Positions 37,097-45,665 of a DNA stretch of 48,987 nucleotides are shown here, one piece after another; the stretch's first letter is position 1, and each line of letters starts with the position of its first letter. The stretch lies in the IMG/VR virus record IMGVR_UViG_3300023301_000018, positions 1 through 48,987 of that record. One strand, 5' to 3'. A model generated the notes under the pieces. It did not search any database, was not told where the DNA came from, and was given only the letters and a program-made list of their open reading frames with translations. The translations under genes were made by a program, and so were the position numbers. The DNA is from a virus.

Positions 37097-37938
37097 TCCT
37101 CATCCATTAGCGACATGATACCGCCCTCTGCTCGGCGTATAACATTAGGTGTTCCTCGTAAGCTAGACGAACGACCAACAATAGGTGAACTTGGGCCGGA
37201 AGATCGTCGTTGTGGTTGTTGGTACTGCGGCTGCTGATATTGCTGCTGCGGTTGATATCGTTGATACAAAGGTTGCTGGAATTGCTGAAATTGTTGCGGT
37301 TGGAATTGTTGTAACTGATTACCACCATAATTGCCACCGTCACTACCACTGTAGTTGTTTGCCGCTTGTCCACCATAGCCAAACGGCGTTTGCATTTGAG
37401 GCATAAAGTTTTGTTGTGATGGCGGGAAAAAACTACCACCAAAAATACTACCATCATCGTTACTAGTACCGTACTGACTTACACCCATAGGGCTAGTCAT
37501 ATTGTAATCTTGATATACTGGTTGGTAAACGCTTGGAACAAAATGATTGTTGTTGTTTACATTATTCGTAAGATTACTTTGGGGTGTATTTCCTCCGCCA
37601 CTTACGTTCCCACCACCAACACTTCCATTTCCGGTAGATTTTGTGCCTTGTACATTAGGGCTGAATGGACTACGATTTATAGCAATATCACCTCCAGGGC
37701 TGAATGGCCCTTGATTTCTACCAATGTCACCTCCAGGCTTTACTACTTGTACATTAGGGCTGAATGGACTACGATTTATAGCAATATCACCTCCAGGGCT
37801 GAATGGCCCTTGATTTCTACCAATGTCACTTCCAGGCTTTAATACTTGTACATTAGGGCTGAATGGACTACGATTTCTAGCAATGTCACCTCCAGGGCTG
37901 AATGGCCCAACAGGTCTACTATCATTACCACCGCCCAT
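37093..37938 (-). CDS. Repeat-containing Gly/Asn/Gln-rich virion protein
   Basis: 281 residues. Residues 10-95 hold nearly three copies of a 33-residue unit with NRSPFSPNVQVVKPGGDIGR and NQGPFSPGGDIAI, the DNA period being 99 bp. The middle and C-terminal parts are Asn/Gln/Tyr-rich (FQQFQQPLYQRYQPQQ), ending in RRAEGGIMSLMDEE, an ending I have seen in virion gene products of environmental phages. It is probably an internal or tail-associated protein. No enzymatic motif. Confidence 0.55.
   Translation of the reverse strand: MGGGNDSRPVGPFSPGGDIARNRSPFSPNVQVLKPGSDIGRNQGPFSPGGDIAINRSPFSPNVQVVKPGGDIGRNQGPFSPGGDIAINRSPFSPNVQGTKSTGNGSVGGGNVSGGGNTPQSNLTNNVNNNNHFVPSVYQPVYQDYNMTSPMGVSQYGTSNDDGSIFGGSFFPPSQQNFMPQMQTPFGYGGQAANNYSGSDGGNYGGNQLQQFQPQQFQQFQQPLYQRYQPQQQYQQPQYQQPQRRSSGPSSPIVGRSSSLRGTPNVIRRAEGGIMSLMDEE
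37657..37910. repeat. 99-bp coding tandem repeat
   Basis: About 2.6 copies, period 99 bp (33 codons), within the gene at 37093. The first two copies are nearly identical in DNA, so the array looks recent or kept by gene conversion. Confidence 0.8.
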
Positions 37939-37948
37939 AATATTCTCC

Positions 37949-38998
37949 TTACGCCGCTGCGTATTTACGGGCGCTAATCTCGCGTCCCTGTGTTTTTCTA
38001 CCTGTACGTGCCTTACGTACTCTGTCCATCATAGCGTAAAGTTGTTTAGCGCCAGCATCAGTTGAGCCATTACCTAAGTGAGATACCACATCAGCAGGGA
38101 TTACAAACTCACCATCAGCCAACCGTGCTGGCCGCTTCCCAGCAATATTTGCAGGGATACTGTCAGACATGCCGTCGCCAGGCCCTTGAAGCATACGACC
38201 ACCGTCTGAGTAGCTACCCAAATCAGTGATGCCACCACGAGCCATAGTCTGATACATCGGCTCTTCACCAACCATACGGTCGTAACCATTAGCAGCTAAA
38301 GATGCCACGCCGCCTTCCGCAAAAGCAGGGACATAGTTGTCACTTAAACGATAGCGCGACAGAGGGCCGCTATAATCTTCAGGCTCCTCTTGTTTTCTTC
38401 TACCGCCAAGAGCGCCAGTTAAAGCAGTAGCGCCAGTTAAGAACTTGTGATTTTTCATGTATTTCATCGGGTCTTTAAACAACCCGTATTGATCGTCACC
38501 CTGTGCTGGTCGCATAGCTTTCTTAAATATATCTCCAATGCCACCACTACTTGGTTGTACCGCCGCAGTATTTAGTGGTACATCCCGAACTGGGCCGGGC
38601 ATAAGAGCCGCGTTAACTCCGCTAGGTTGCCCCATGCCTAGTGCCGCGCCACCAGAAGGCGCTACACTGGAAGCTGTGTTGGACATAAACGCTGGGTTAA
38701 CACCACTCATATTACCTACACCAAGGACATTAGTCCCAAGATTTGTCCCCGCCATAATGGCATCGTCAGCAACCCCAGCGACAGCATTTGTTACTGCGTT
38801 ACTAGTAGCTGGTGCGACGGCTGGCAAAGTAGCCGCAGCCGTTCCAGCATTAGCTACGCCACTAATACCGCCACCTATGCCGCCAGTTAGACCGCCAAGA
38901 AGAGCGCCTTTAAGTGGATCGCCACCCGTTATCGCAGCCGAGCCACCACCCATCGCAGCCCCAAGCAGCATTGCTTCCCCAATTCCACCACCAGCCAT
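37949..38998 (-). CDS. Gly/Ala-rich virion protein with conserved C-terminus
   Basis: 349 residues. The N-terminal 110 residues are Gly/Ala-rich and partly hydrophobic (ALLGGLTGGIGGGISGVANA), possibly membrane-active. The C-terminus RLADGEFVIPADVVSHLGNG, then AKQLYAMMDRVRKARTG is a conserved block known from many phages, of unknown role. It is followed by the next virion gene with ten bases between. An ejection protein inserting into the host membrane would fit, but this is inference. Confidence 0.6.
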   Translation of the reverse strand: MAGGGIGEAMLLGAAMGGGSAAITGGDPLKGALLGGLTGGIGGGISGVANAGTAAATLPAVAPATSNAVTNAVAGVADDAIMAGTNLGTNVLGVGNMSGVNPAFMSNTASSVAPSGGAALGMGQPSGVNAALMPGPVRDVPLNTAAVQPSSGGIGDIFKKAMRPAQGDDQYGLFKDPMKYMKNHKFLTGATALTGALGGRRKQEEPEDYSGPLSRYRLSDNYVPAFAEGGVASLAANGYDRMVGEEPMYQTMARGGITDLGSYSDGGRMLQGPGDGMSDSIPANIAGKRPARLADGEFVIPADVVSHLGNGSTDAGAKQLYAMMDRVRKARTGRKTQGREISARKYAAA

Positions 38999-39028
38999 AA
39001 TGTTCTCCTGAATTACATTTTCTGTAAG

Positions 39029-39280
39029 TTAAACCTTGATTTTAAGTACGTCAGTTGCTGTGTCTCGATATACATCACCTAAACGCAAATTAGCTACATC
39101 AGCATCAGTCGGTAATGTTTTTAAATCAAGATTTAAACTAGCTAAGTTTAATTGCTGCACTGTGTTAATGGTATTAAAAAATAACCGGATCACGTTACTA
39201 AGCGAATCCATGTACGACTGATTGTACTCAGTCGGCGCTTGAGGGATATTTGGTGCTGCCCTATTCTGTAGCATTGGCAT
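39029..39280 (-). CDS. Small virion-associated protein
   Basis: 83 residues: PTEYNQSYMDSLSNVIRLFF helix, then NTVQQLNLASLNLDLKTLPT and an RLGDVYRDTATDVLKIKV end. Proteins of this size and pattern accompany tail hub genes in environmental podophages. It starts three bases after the hub-like gene stop. Function unknown; structural role inferred. Confidence 0.6.
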   Translation of the reverse strand: MPMLQNRAAPNIPQAPTEYNQSYMDSLSNVIRLFFNTINTVQQLNLASLNLDLKTLPTDADVANLRLGDVYRDTATDVLKIKV

Positions 39281-39283
39281 AAT

Positions 39284-41395
39284 TTACCTACGACCGTCAG
39301 GTTTAATTTCTATTCGCGGCGCACCTAACTGCCACGTTGTACCAATCTGGTCAGAGTCAATTTTAAAGATCATCTGCCGACCTCTTACGCGGGTATAAAT
39401 TTGCCCCGTATATTCTTCAGTAATAACATATGCAGAACCCTTGGTTACATTAGCAGCGGCAGTAGTTTGTACCCCTGAGCCAGAGTTTTGCAACCCATAC
39501 AATGTCATAGTTACCTTGGGTGCTGCGCCATTTGTTGGGTCTGTTGTTGAGTTTTCAAAAGTCAAATCAGGCAACACTCGCCACACAAAACCAAAGTTAT
39601 GCCCGTCGTTAATGTCAAACTCTGACGAAGAAATATTGGCTGCGATAGGTTCTTGTACACCCAAAACATATGAATCTACACCGTCCTCATGTTGGACAAT
39701 CTCGCTATCATATGTTGCGGCTATAGGCCGTGCCAGCAAACCTGAGTCTAACCATGCTGAACGCCCTAAGTTGCCGTAATACCAAACATTCTCTAAGTAG
39801 TTATAGACCACATAGCGGTCACTAGACAATGAATCTTTAGAGCAATAGAACCACCAGACTTCGTTAAACCCTTCGTTTGTTCCAGCGTACACTTGTTCGT
39901 TCTGTGTGTCGTTAATGTCACTAAAAATATAACGACGTAGATCGCAACTCAATGTTTGAACTCGTCCATCGTACCTATAGAACTTATCTACCCCCATCCA
40001 ATAAATAACGCCAGACGCAATTGCAGCAGCATTAGGGCCAATGATGGAAACATTATCGCCAACTAACTGCGCCGTCCAAACAAATGGCGGGCCTACGTAT
40101 TGTAAGGAGTATAACGATGAATCGGTGAATACAATAATTTCTTGGCGCGACTGTACGGCTGTAACAATCTTGGATCCCTGAGATAGTTTTAAGCTACCTG
40201 CTTGGTTGGTAACTAAAGGCTCCCATATAAACGGATCTTCTTGAGTTGACCAACGAATAAGCATAGGGTCAATAAAAGTTGTCCCATAATCGTTTGTACC
40301 AAACACCAGAACAAAACGAGATGCATCTGAAACTAAAATATAATTTTGGAAAAGTGGTGCATCTACATCGCCTGTATCAGCTAAATCAATACCCCTTTGG
40401 GATATGCGCTGAATGCCAGACTGAGTGCCGCTAGTTGTAATAGGCGAGCCAGCTAGTGTTGTAGCCACATTAAATGTGCTGCCTGTAGAGCCAACTACAA
40501 AATAAACCTCGCCTACCGTTAGCCCAGTAGGTAATTCGCCTGTTGACGTTAAGGTTATTGTTGTCCCATCAGTAAATGAAAACCCGCTTGGCAATGTTAT
40601 AAGTCCTGGCGTATCAATACTTATAGTGATCTGGATGGGGGTATACCCCACGTTTGCGTTCCAGTAGTAGATACCTTGCCCACGCGGGCCATAAAGTAAA
40701 TCCTCACCAAAGTTTTGCTGGTTCCATATCTGCAAAGGATTAGCAGTTTCTTGACTATTACCCCAAGTACCTAAACCCCAAGCGCCTGCGCCCCAACCAA
40801 CAAGCGGAACTTGGAAAGCTAAACCAGTATTAGTTTCATATTGCGTAACAACTGTGCCACCGCCTGGGGAACCAGATACGTCTGTAGCATTTGCAACAGC
40901 AGATACCGTAATTGTGTAGCTGTCGTCATTAAGATACGTAATTTGAAATTCGCCAGTTAGTACTGATGCAGTAATGTCCCCGCCCAAGCCAACAATCCCT
41001 GCGCCGGTGTAGTAGACATTATCTTCGTCTACGCAACCGTGGTCTACATCGAAAATAGTTATGATGTTAGAACCTAATGTGGCAGTAAATGGGTCAGTTA
41101 ATGTAATTGTTTTACGAATAGGGGTTATGTCGTAATAATTTGCCCCCTTTAAAATGTAAAACTTTAAATTCGTACCAACGCCAACTAAACTTTCTGCGGT
41201 TAACGTAATCCAGTTCCACAAAGAACGGCAAATACCCAAGAACGTACCGGCACCAAACGGCTTCCAGCCCCCTATTTTTTCAGGGTTACCTTGGCGGAAA
41301 CGAATCTTATCGCATTCATACCAACCACCTTCAGTCGTGTACCGTGTGTTCTCACGATTTACGCCAGGCCGAAATAAGAATTTTTGTAATGGCAT
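39284..41395 (-). CDS. Tail hub/stabilisation protein, P22 gp10-like
   Basis: 703 residues, almost all beta. The N-terminus (VNRENTRYTTEGGWYECDKI, RFRQGNPEKIGGW) is like phage stabilisation proteins of the P22 gp10 type, where R....G....GW recurs. The middle contains beta repeats (FTDGTTITLTSTGELPTG) and a propeller-like part (LYSLQYVGPPFVWTAQLVGD, IIGPNAAAIASGVIYWMGVD). It would seal the portal and hold tail fibres. No tail tube or tape-measure genes are seen, supporting a short-tailed virion. Confidence 0.7.
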   Translation of the reverse strand: MPLQKFLFRPGVNRENTRYTTEGGWYECDKIRFRQGNPEKIGGWKPFGAGTFLGICRSLWNWITLTAESLVGVGTNLKFYILKGANYYDITPIRKTITLTDPFTATLGSNIITIFDVDHGCVDEDNVYYTGAGIVGLGGDITASVLTGEFQITYLNDDSYTITVSAVANATDVSGSPGGGTVVTQYETNTGLAFQVPLVGWGAGAWGLGTWGNSQETANPLQIWNQQNFGEDLLYGPRGQGIYYWNANVGYTPIQITISIDTPGLITLPSGFSFTDGTTITLTSTGELPTGLTVGEVYFVVGSTGSTFNVATTLAGSPITTSGTQSGIQRISQRGIDLADTGDVDAPLFQNYILVSDASRFVLVFGTNDYGTTFIDPMLIRWSTQEDPFIWEPLVTNQAGSLKLSQGSKIVTAVQSRQEIIVFTDSSLYSLQYVGPPFVWTAQLVGDNVSIIGPNAAAIASGVIYWMGVDKFYRYDGRVQTLSCDLRRYIFSDINDTQNEQVYAGTNEGFNEVWWFYCSKDSLSSDRYVVYNYLENVWYYGNLGRSAWLDSGLLARPIAATYDSEIVQHEDGVDSYVLGVQEPIAANISSSEFDINDGHNFGFVWRVLPDLTFENSTTDPTNGAAPKVTMTLYGLQNSGSGVQTTAAANVTKGSAYVITEEYTGQIYTRVRGRQMIFKIDSDQIGTTWQLGAPRIEIKPDGRR

Positions 41396-41401
41396 AATTA
41401 C

Positions 41402-41875
41402 CTACGATAAGTACATTGCGCGTTCGTCATTACGACGGTTTACTAGCCCCTTTAATACTCTACCTCCGCCTTTGGTGTACTTTAAAAATTCTTTGGCCGC
41501 ACCCGCATAGTCGCCTCGGTTGTGCTTTCGCCGTAAAGTACTGCGTTGTAGTGCGCCTAGCCCGCAGTTAAAACTAAAGCTGACAAGTGCATCAAACTGC
41601 CCTTGAGTAAGAGGAGCAGGACAATAACGGGATACCCCTCGTACAAAACGGTTAAGGTCTTTTGCAAGAATTGCATTAACTTCTCCTGCTGTAAATACAC
41701 GATTATCCTTGTTCTGTAAAGAGTATTTTACCCGATCCTCTAGCTTAAGTTTGCCTTGTTCTGGGTATAAAACATGACCCACGCCGATTGTCCACAACTG
41801 CGCCGGACAACGATACGGTCTGTACCGAGTACCCTCGTGATGAGCAATCATCTTTAGGGCTTTAGGGCTAATCAT
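41402..41875 (-). CDS. Endolysin, T4-like lysozyme (GH24)
   Basis: 157 residues. HEGTRYRPYRCP with catalytic Glu14, WTIGVGHVLYP (T29, G31-H34) and the conserved SFSFNCGLGALQRSTL followed by NRRNDERAMYL match GH24 lysozymes (RrrD type). It cleaves the glycan strands of peptidoglycan for lysis. There is no signal peptide, so it needs the holin. The start overlaps the holin gene by four bases. Confidence 0.88.
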   Translation of the reverse strand: MISPKALKMIAHHEGTRYRPYRCPAQLWTIGVGHVLYPEQGKLKLEDRVKYSLQNKDNRVFTAGEVNAILAKDLNRFVRGVSRYCPAPLTQGQFDALVSFSFNCGLGALQRSTLRRKHNRGDYAGAAKEFLKYTKGGGRVLKGLVNRRNDERAMYLS

Positions 41876-42387
41876 TTTCCAAACGCTCTGCCGCCAAAAT
41901 GAAAGGCGATTATCGCTGCAAACAAAGCTTGAGTCTCATCATCCCAGAGTTGGTCAGCAAGTACCGTAAAATCAGTATTAGATGTAAGCCCCTTGTAAGC
42001 TAACGTAGCGTCAATACCCACCAATAAGAAGAAGAAACCGTAGGTAATAACAGGCCGTACTGAAGCCCGTAGATTCTTCATCCACTTACTAGTACCTTCG
42101 CCGAGACTTTCGTCATGCGCGTAGATAGCCTGCATCTCAGACTGCTGCGCTCCGATGATGGAGATACGCTCGTCTGATGCGGTCTGCGTCTTTATCTCGT
42201 CAAGCTTAACTTCCTCAACTTTAAGTTGTGCAGCATAGCCAGCTTCTAGCAGTTTTAACTCTCGCTCAGTTTGTACCTGGGCTAGTTGTAACTCATGCTT
42301 TTTGTCAGACTTATCCTGGAAGAAGTCTAATATTTTAGGCAGACCGCCCATCAAGAACGAGGCAAATGTTGAAAAGATGGTAAGCAT
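41872..42387 (-). CDS. Holin, 3TM family
   Basis: 171 residues. An N-terminal hydrophobic helix (FSTFASFLMGGLPKILDF), a long charged coiled coil (about 30-95), then WMKNLRASVRPVITYGFFFL and a C-terminal hydrophobic end (ALFAAIIAFHFGGRAFGK). This is the layout of the holin 3TM family (PF11351 type). It would permeabilise the inner membrane and release the endolysin. Directly upstream of lysozyme with a four-base overlap. Confidence 0.75.
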   Translation of the reverse strand: MLTIFSTFASFLMGGLPKILDFFQDKSDKKHELQLAQVQTERELKLLEAGYAAQLKVEEVKLDEIKTQTASDERISIIGAQQSEMQAIYAHDESLGEGTSKWMKNLRASVRPVITYGFFFLLVGIDATLAYKGLTSNTDFTVLADQLWDDETQALFAAIIAFHFGGRAFGK

Positions 42388-42459
42388 TATTTTTTCCTTG
42401 TACTAATTTATTTTTTTGCAGCTCCGACTGATTTAGATATTGCCTCAATGTAGTCCATA

Positions 42460-43230
42460 TTAGATTAGCAATTCATTTAATATTAAGTTAATTTTTGTGC
42501 AATTTGCTTTGGTGTATTTTTGATACCCGCATAACTCCGCAGGCATTGGAATATAGTTAATTTTAGCAAATTCTTTACCCATTGACAGTTTTGCAACTTC
42601 TTCAAAAGATAATGTTTTCCCTGTCCCTACATTCCAAATACCCGATTCACTTACATTAAAAAACTTTTTGTGTACTTTGATAACGTCATTTACATGAATA
42701 AAGTCCCTGCAAAACTTGTCGCTGCCCTCAAACAATTGAACTGCCCCCGTCTTTGCCTGTTCTTTAAACTTATGAAACGGTGAAGCCTGATCGCCTTTAT
42801 GGTCTTCATGTGGGCCATACACATTAAAATAACGAAATATTTGTATGGGCGACTTTGGCTTCATTGTATGAAAGTACTGCTCCACAAGAGCTTTAGACTT
42901 CGCGTACAAATTAGCTGGCGCCACTGGGTCAGATTCAGTAAAAGTCGTATTGTCTGGCCCATATACAGATGCTGAAGAAGCTATCTGAATAGGTATGCCT
43001 TGCTGTTGGCAGCGCTCCATAAGCGTAATGGTATAGGCCACATTTTGCTTACAAAGTGCCTTCCAGTCTTGACACCGCGTATCTGAAATTGCTCCCAAAT
43101 GAATAACTTGATCTACCCCAAAAAGAGAACAATCATCGCCCCACTCGCACAAAGACAACTCATGGTCAGCCAATGCATTAACCATGTTCTGCCCAATAAA
43201 ACCCTTATGCCCCGTAATTAAGATACGCAT
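42460..43230 (-). CDS. hldD: ADP-heptose epimerase-like NAD-dependent enzyme
   Basis: 256 residues; ATG at 43230 chosen because the Rossmann motif follows at once: MRILITGHKGFIGQNMVNAL. The catalytic triad is present as SSASVYG (Ser) and YAKSK (Tyr-Lys), and the sugar-binding part has FRYFNVYGPHEDHKGDQASP, a form typical of HldD/RfaD. The reaction would be epimerisation of ADP-D-glycero-D-manno-heptose to the L-glycero form. A general NDP-sugar epimerase remains possible. It overlaps the kinase gene by 13 bases. Confidence 0.75.
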   Translation of the reverse strand: MRILITGHKGFIGQNMVNALADHELSLCEWGDDCSLFGVDQVIHLGAISDTRCQDWKALCKQNVAYTITLMERCQQQGIPIQIASSASVYGPDNTTFTESDPVAPANLYAKSKALVEQYFHTMKPKSPIQIFRYFNVYGPHEDHKGDQASPFHKFKEQAKTGAVQLFEGSDKFCRDFIHVNDVIKVHKKFFNVSESGIWNVGTGKTLSFEEVAKLSMGKEFAKINYIPMPAELCGYQKYTKANCTKINLILNELLI

Positions 43231-43931
43231 ACCGTCCCCAAGCTCTGACAAGACAGTGCCGCCTTTTCGTTGGCAAACTCTAAAGCCATAGCTATGTTGC
43301 CTGTTTCCATGTGCTTATAAACCATCGCCGCCAAAAACACGTCACCCGCTCCACATACGTCCACCACCTCAATAGGTCTGGCAGCGTACATCTTGTCCAT
43401 ATAGCCACAGCCTTTTGACCCGTAAGTCACAATTAGCTTATCTAGGGAAGGCACCGATGTTGCCTCTCCAAGCTCGCGCTCGTTAATCTTAATGAAAATG
43501 TCAGAGAAGTCAGCTAGGTCAAGCTTCTTGGTGTCCATATAAATTGGGCCAACAAACTGGCTGCGCAGATCTTTAATAGTCTTAGTCAATACGAAACCTT
43601 TATCGTAGTCTGAAATTACTATGGCGTCAAAGTCAGCTAAGTCTTTACTAAAGTTATACGGTGTAGCCTCTACATCATGGTCTACTCTTAGTAGGTGTTC
43701 GCCCGTTCTACGGTCAATGTACCTAATCTTTCGGGAAATCTTGTCACTCACACACAGCTTGACGCTAGCGCCAAACGATCGCAAGTTCTGGGCTACGTTA
43801 ACCGCCATGCCCATTTTTTCTTCGCTGCTGTCAAAACTTAATAGCGGCGCAGTAGACTCAGGGTTTACCCTGCAAATAGCGCCGTATCTGTATTCGTCTA
43901 TGCAAACGTCACCAATGACTAGAATTTTCAA
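43218..43931 (-). CDS. hldE: PfkB-family heptose 7-phosphate kinase-like
   Basis: 237 residues, shorter than the roughly 310 of the HldE kinase domain. The N-terminus MKILVIGDVCIDEYRYG matches the HldE start (V.GDV..D.Y), the mid part has VISDYDKGFVLT, and VCGAGDVFLAAMVY is the PfkB signature with catalytic Asp. It would phosphorylate D-glycero-D-manno-heptose 7-phosphate to the 1,7-bisphosphate. In E. coli this domain is fused to the adenylyltransferase; here both are separate genes. A lid segment around residue 30-60 looks shortened. Confidence 0.75.
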   Translation of the reverse strand: MKILVIGDVCIDEYRYGAICRVNPESTAPLLSFDSSEEKMGMAVNVAQNLRSFGASVKLCVSDKISRKIRYIDRRTGEHLLRVDHDVEATPYNFSKDLADFDAIVISDYDKGFVLTKTIKDLRSQFVGPIYMDTKKLDLADFSDIFIKINERELGEATSVPSLDKLIVTYGSKGCGYMDKMYAARPIEVVDVCGAGDVFLAAMVYKHMETGNIAMALEFANEKAALSCQSLGTVCVS

Positions 43932-44217
43932 AAAATACCTTTGCGTTGATGGCTTTGTCGTCTACCCAAACATCGTAAGACGGTTTTTTCATATTTAAGG
44001 TTGTATACATACAACCCCATTCAACTAATTGTTTTTTAGTAAGTTCTGACCAATCTTTACCCGACTCTGCGCCACGTGCCGTCCAATAATGAATCTCGTC
44101 ACCAGTAAGAAATAAGTCGTTAACTTTTTTAATACGCTCAATAATTGGTTGCGATTTTTCGTAATAACTTAAATTAGTATGGCAAATGGTACCGTCTATA
44201 TCTATGAAGTAACGCAT
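43909..44217 (-). CDS. Small HAD-family phosphatase
   Basis: 102 residues. Motif I FIDIDGTICHT with the nucleophile Asp; then IERIKKVNDLFLTGDEIHYW, TARGAESG and at the end KPSYDVWVDDKAIN with motif IV. Small HAD proteins of this type accompany sugar-nucleotide genes. In the heptose pathway a phosphatase (GmhB role) removes the 7-phosphate; this enzyme is shorter than GmhB, so the assignment rests on context. Confidence 0.6.
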   Translation of the reverse strand: MRYFIDIDGTICHTNLSYYEKSQPIIERIKKVNDLFLTGDEIHYWTARGAESGKDWSELTKKQLVEWGCMYTTLNMKKPSYDVWVDDKAINAKVFFENSSHW

Positions 44218-44567
44218 TGGCTATCCCCCGGCTCAACCCTGTAGTTATCTTCCACGGAATCAGCCGTGGATATTTCTAGGATTGTTCCTGCCTGCAAGCA
44301 GACTAGCTGGTGCGGCAATAGTGGCGGATTATGCCAAGAATCTCCCGCATTAAGCACCTTCTCATGCCTGCTGGCGTCCTTAGTGTCTATATAGATCACC
44401 TTAAATAACCCGCTTTGCACTAGCCAAGTCTCATCTTTTACTGCGTGAAAGTGCATAGAAAACTTAGCGCCCTCACGGAAAGTCATTAGCTTCCCGCAGT
44501 ACTTGTCATTAGTAGCCCAGATAAACTCTGAACCCCAGCCCTTGGATACCCTCCCGTTAAAACGCAT
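44202..44567 (-). CDS. Cupin protein in sugar cluster
   Basis: 121 residues. A single cupin barrel: CGKLMTFREGAKFSMHFHAV then KDETWLVQSGLFKVIY and LPHQLVCLQAGTILEISTAD. The HFH...E...H metal-binding pattern resembles the cupin domain of mannose-6-phosphate isomerase type II. Possibly a sugar isomerase or binding protein. It overlaps both neighbours by a few bases. Confidence 0.65.
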   Translation of the reverse strand: MRFNGRVSKGWGSEFIWATNDKYCGKLMTFREGAKFSMHFHAVKDETWLVQSGLFKVIYIDTKDASRHEKVLNAGDSWHNPPLLPHQLVCLQAGTILEISTADSVEDNYRVEPGDSQCVTS

Positions 44568-44937
44568 TGATAATCCTTGTTGAAGAATATCCGTCTAAGA
44601 AAGGAAGAATAATTGTTTGTTTGACTATGCTAAAACCAACAACTTGATCAATCTTGAAGTCGCCACCTTTAGTAAGGATGTCTGGCTTTATTGTCTGGAT
44701 TAGTTCCAGCGGCGAAGGCTCGTCAAAGATGATAACTTCGTCTACAGACCTTAGCGCCAGCAAGACAGCCTTACGATCTTCTTGCGTGTTAATAGGTCTG
44801 CCGGGCTTTAAGGCTCTTACCGAGGCATCAGAATTTAACCCAATAACTAACCTAGTACCTAGCGCCTTAGACTTCTCTAAATACTCAACATGCCCGCGAT
44901 GGAGAATATCAAAGCACCCGTTAGTAAAGACAATCAT
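44557..44937 (-). CDS. hldE: Heptose 1-phosphate adenylyltransferase-like
   Basis: 126 residues. MIVFTNGCFDILHRGHVEYL carries the HxGH nucleotidyltransferase motif, followed by RLVIGLNSDASVRALKPGRP and ILTKGGDFKID, as in the C-terminal domain of HldE (RfaE2). It would transfer AMP from ATP to heptose 1-phosphate to give ADP-heptose. The kinase half lies two genes downstream as a separate gene. The ATG overlaps the end of the broken APS-kinase-like gene. Confidence 0.78.
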   Translation of the reverse strand: MIVFTNGCFDILHRGHVEYLEKSKALGTRLVIGLNSDASVRALKPGRPINTQEDRKAVLLALRSVDEVIIFDEPSPLELIQTIKPDILTKGGDFKIDQVVGFSIVKQTIILPFLDGYSSTRIINAF

Positions 44938-45102
44938 TTCACGCGATACACTTTACCGTGCTGTTTTGGGTTAATCTGCATAGCTAGTTTTTCTGCGTAA
45001 TATTGCATAGGCCACGCACATGCAATCCGAGATTTCTTTTGCGAGCGCCTCTGCCAGCGTTGTCTTACCTGAGCCGGGCAAGCCCATAATAAGAATCTTC
45101 AC
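44934..45102 (-). pseudogene. Deleted, frame-shifted APS-kinase-like gene
   Basis: A GTG start at 45102 (GAGGA site) opens VKILIMGLPGSGKTTLAEAL with an intact Walker A, then 23 more codons and a stop at 44971. In another frame 45008-44934 reads MQYYAEKLAMQINPKQHGKV, resembling the C-terminal end of phage adenylylsulfate-kinase-like proteins (YWAEK....NP). The roughly 140 middle residues are missing. A deletion plus frameshift explains this; the front peptide may still be made. APS kinase makes PAPS, the sulfotransferase donor. Confidence 0.55.
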
Positions 45103-45665
45103 AGTGATCCTCTTGGTGGCTTGTGCGCCATTGCATTTATCTGAACTTGATAGCAGGCATTGTTACGCTTGTTAATTTCCCGATCTACTATATCGCGAGA
45201 CTTACCGTACATTTCTTGCTGAAACGCCGGCATTAGGTCATAGCCTACTTGAGTAACGCCTATGTCTATGCCAATTTGCAATCCAAGCGTTGTCTCACTG
45301 CCACCCGTTTTAATGGTGTTTAGGTTCCGCTCTTGGCTAAACATATCAATACCTACTACGGTAATTTTGCGGCAGTGTGTTGGGTCGTGGTGGAAGTTCT
45401 CATGCAAGTGATGTGGAACCGTAATTTTAATTACGCCCGTATTTTTTAACACACGATATAACTCTTTCCAAATAGACAGATACGTCTTTGTATCTTGACC
45501 TAAATGCTCAAGGATATGAGACATTACAATCTCATCTACCGTACTTTCCTCAAAGGGCAACACGCCTTCCAAGTCTGCAACCACATCTGGATTGCATAGT
45601 GGATCATGGTCTACGTTAGTGTAGCCATCAAGCTTGTTGTACCCACAACCAAAATTTAATTTCAC
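45099..45665 (-). CDS. SAM-dependent methyltransferase
   Basis: 188 residues. MKLNFGCGYNKLDGYTNVDH has AdoMet motif I (LNFGCG), an acidic D18-x-D20, then ADLEGVLPFEESTVDEIV and SHILEHL, characteristic of class I methyltransferases (type 11). The C-terminal half has HENFHHDPTHCRKI. The substrate is unknown; sugar or lipid methylation fits the cluster. Overlaps both neighbours by four bases. Confidence 0.7.
   Translation of the reverse strand: MKLNFGCGYNKLDGYTNVDHDPLCNPDVVADLEGVLPFEESTVDEIVMSHILEHLGQDTKTYLSIWKELYRVLKNTGVIKITVPHHLHENFHHDPTHCRKITVVGIDMFSQERNLNTIKTGGSETTLGLQIGIDIGVTQVGYDLMPAFQQEMYGKSRDIVDREINKRNNACYQVQINAMAHKPPRGSL

Noticed and set aside
42408-42458. 16-codon frame (MDYIEAISKSVGAAKK) on the minus strand after the epimerase gene
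   Set aside because: Plausible-looking sequence but no ribosome-binding site and too short to support.
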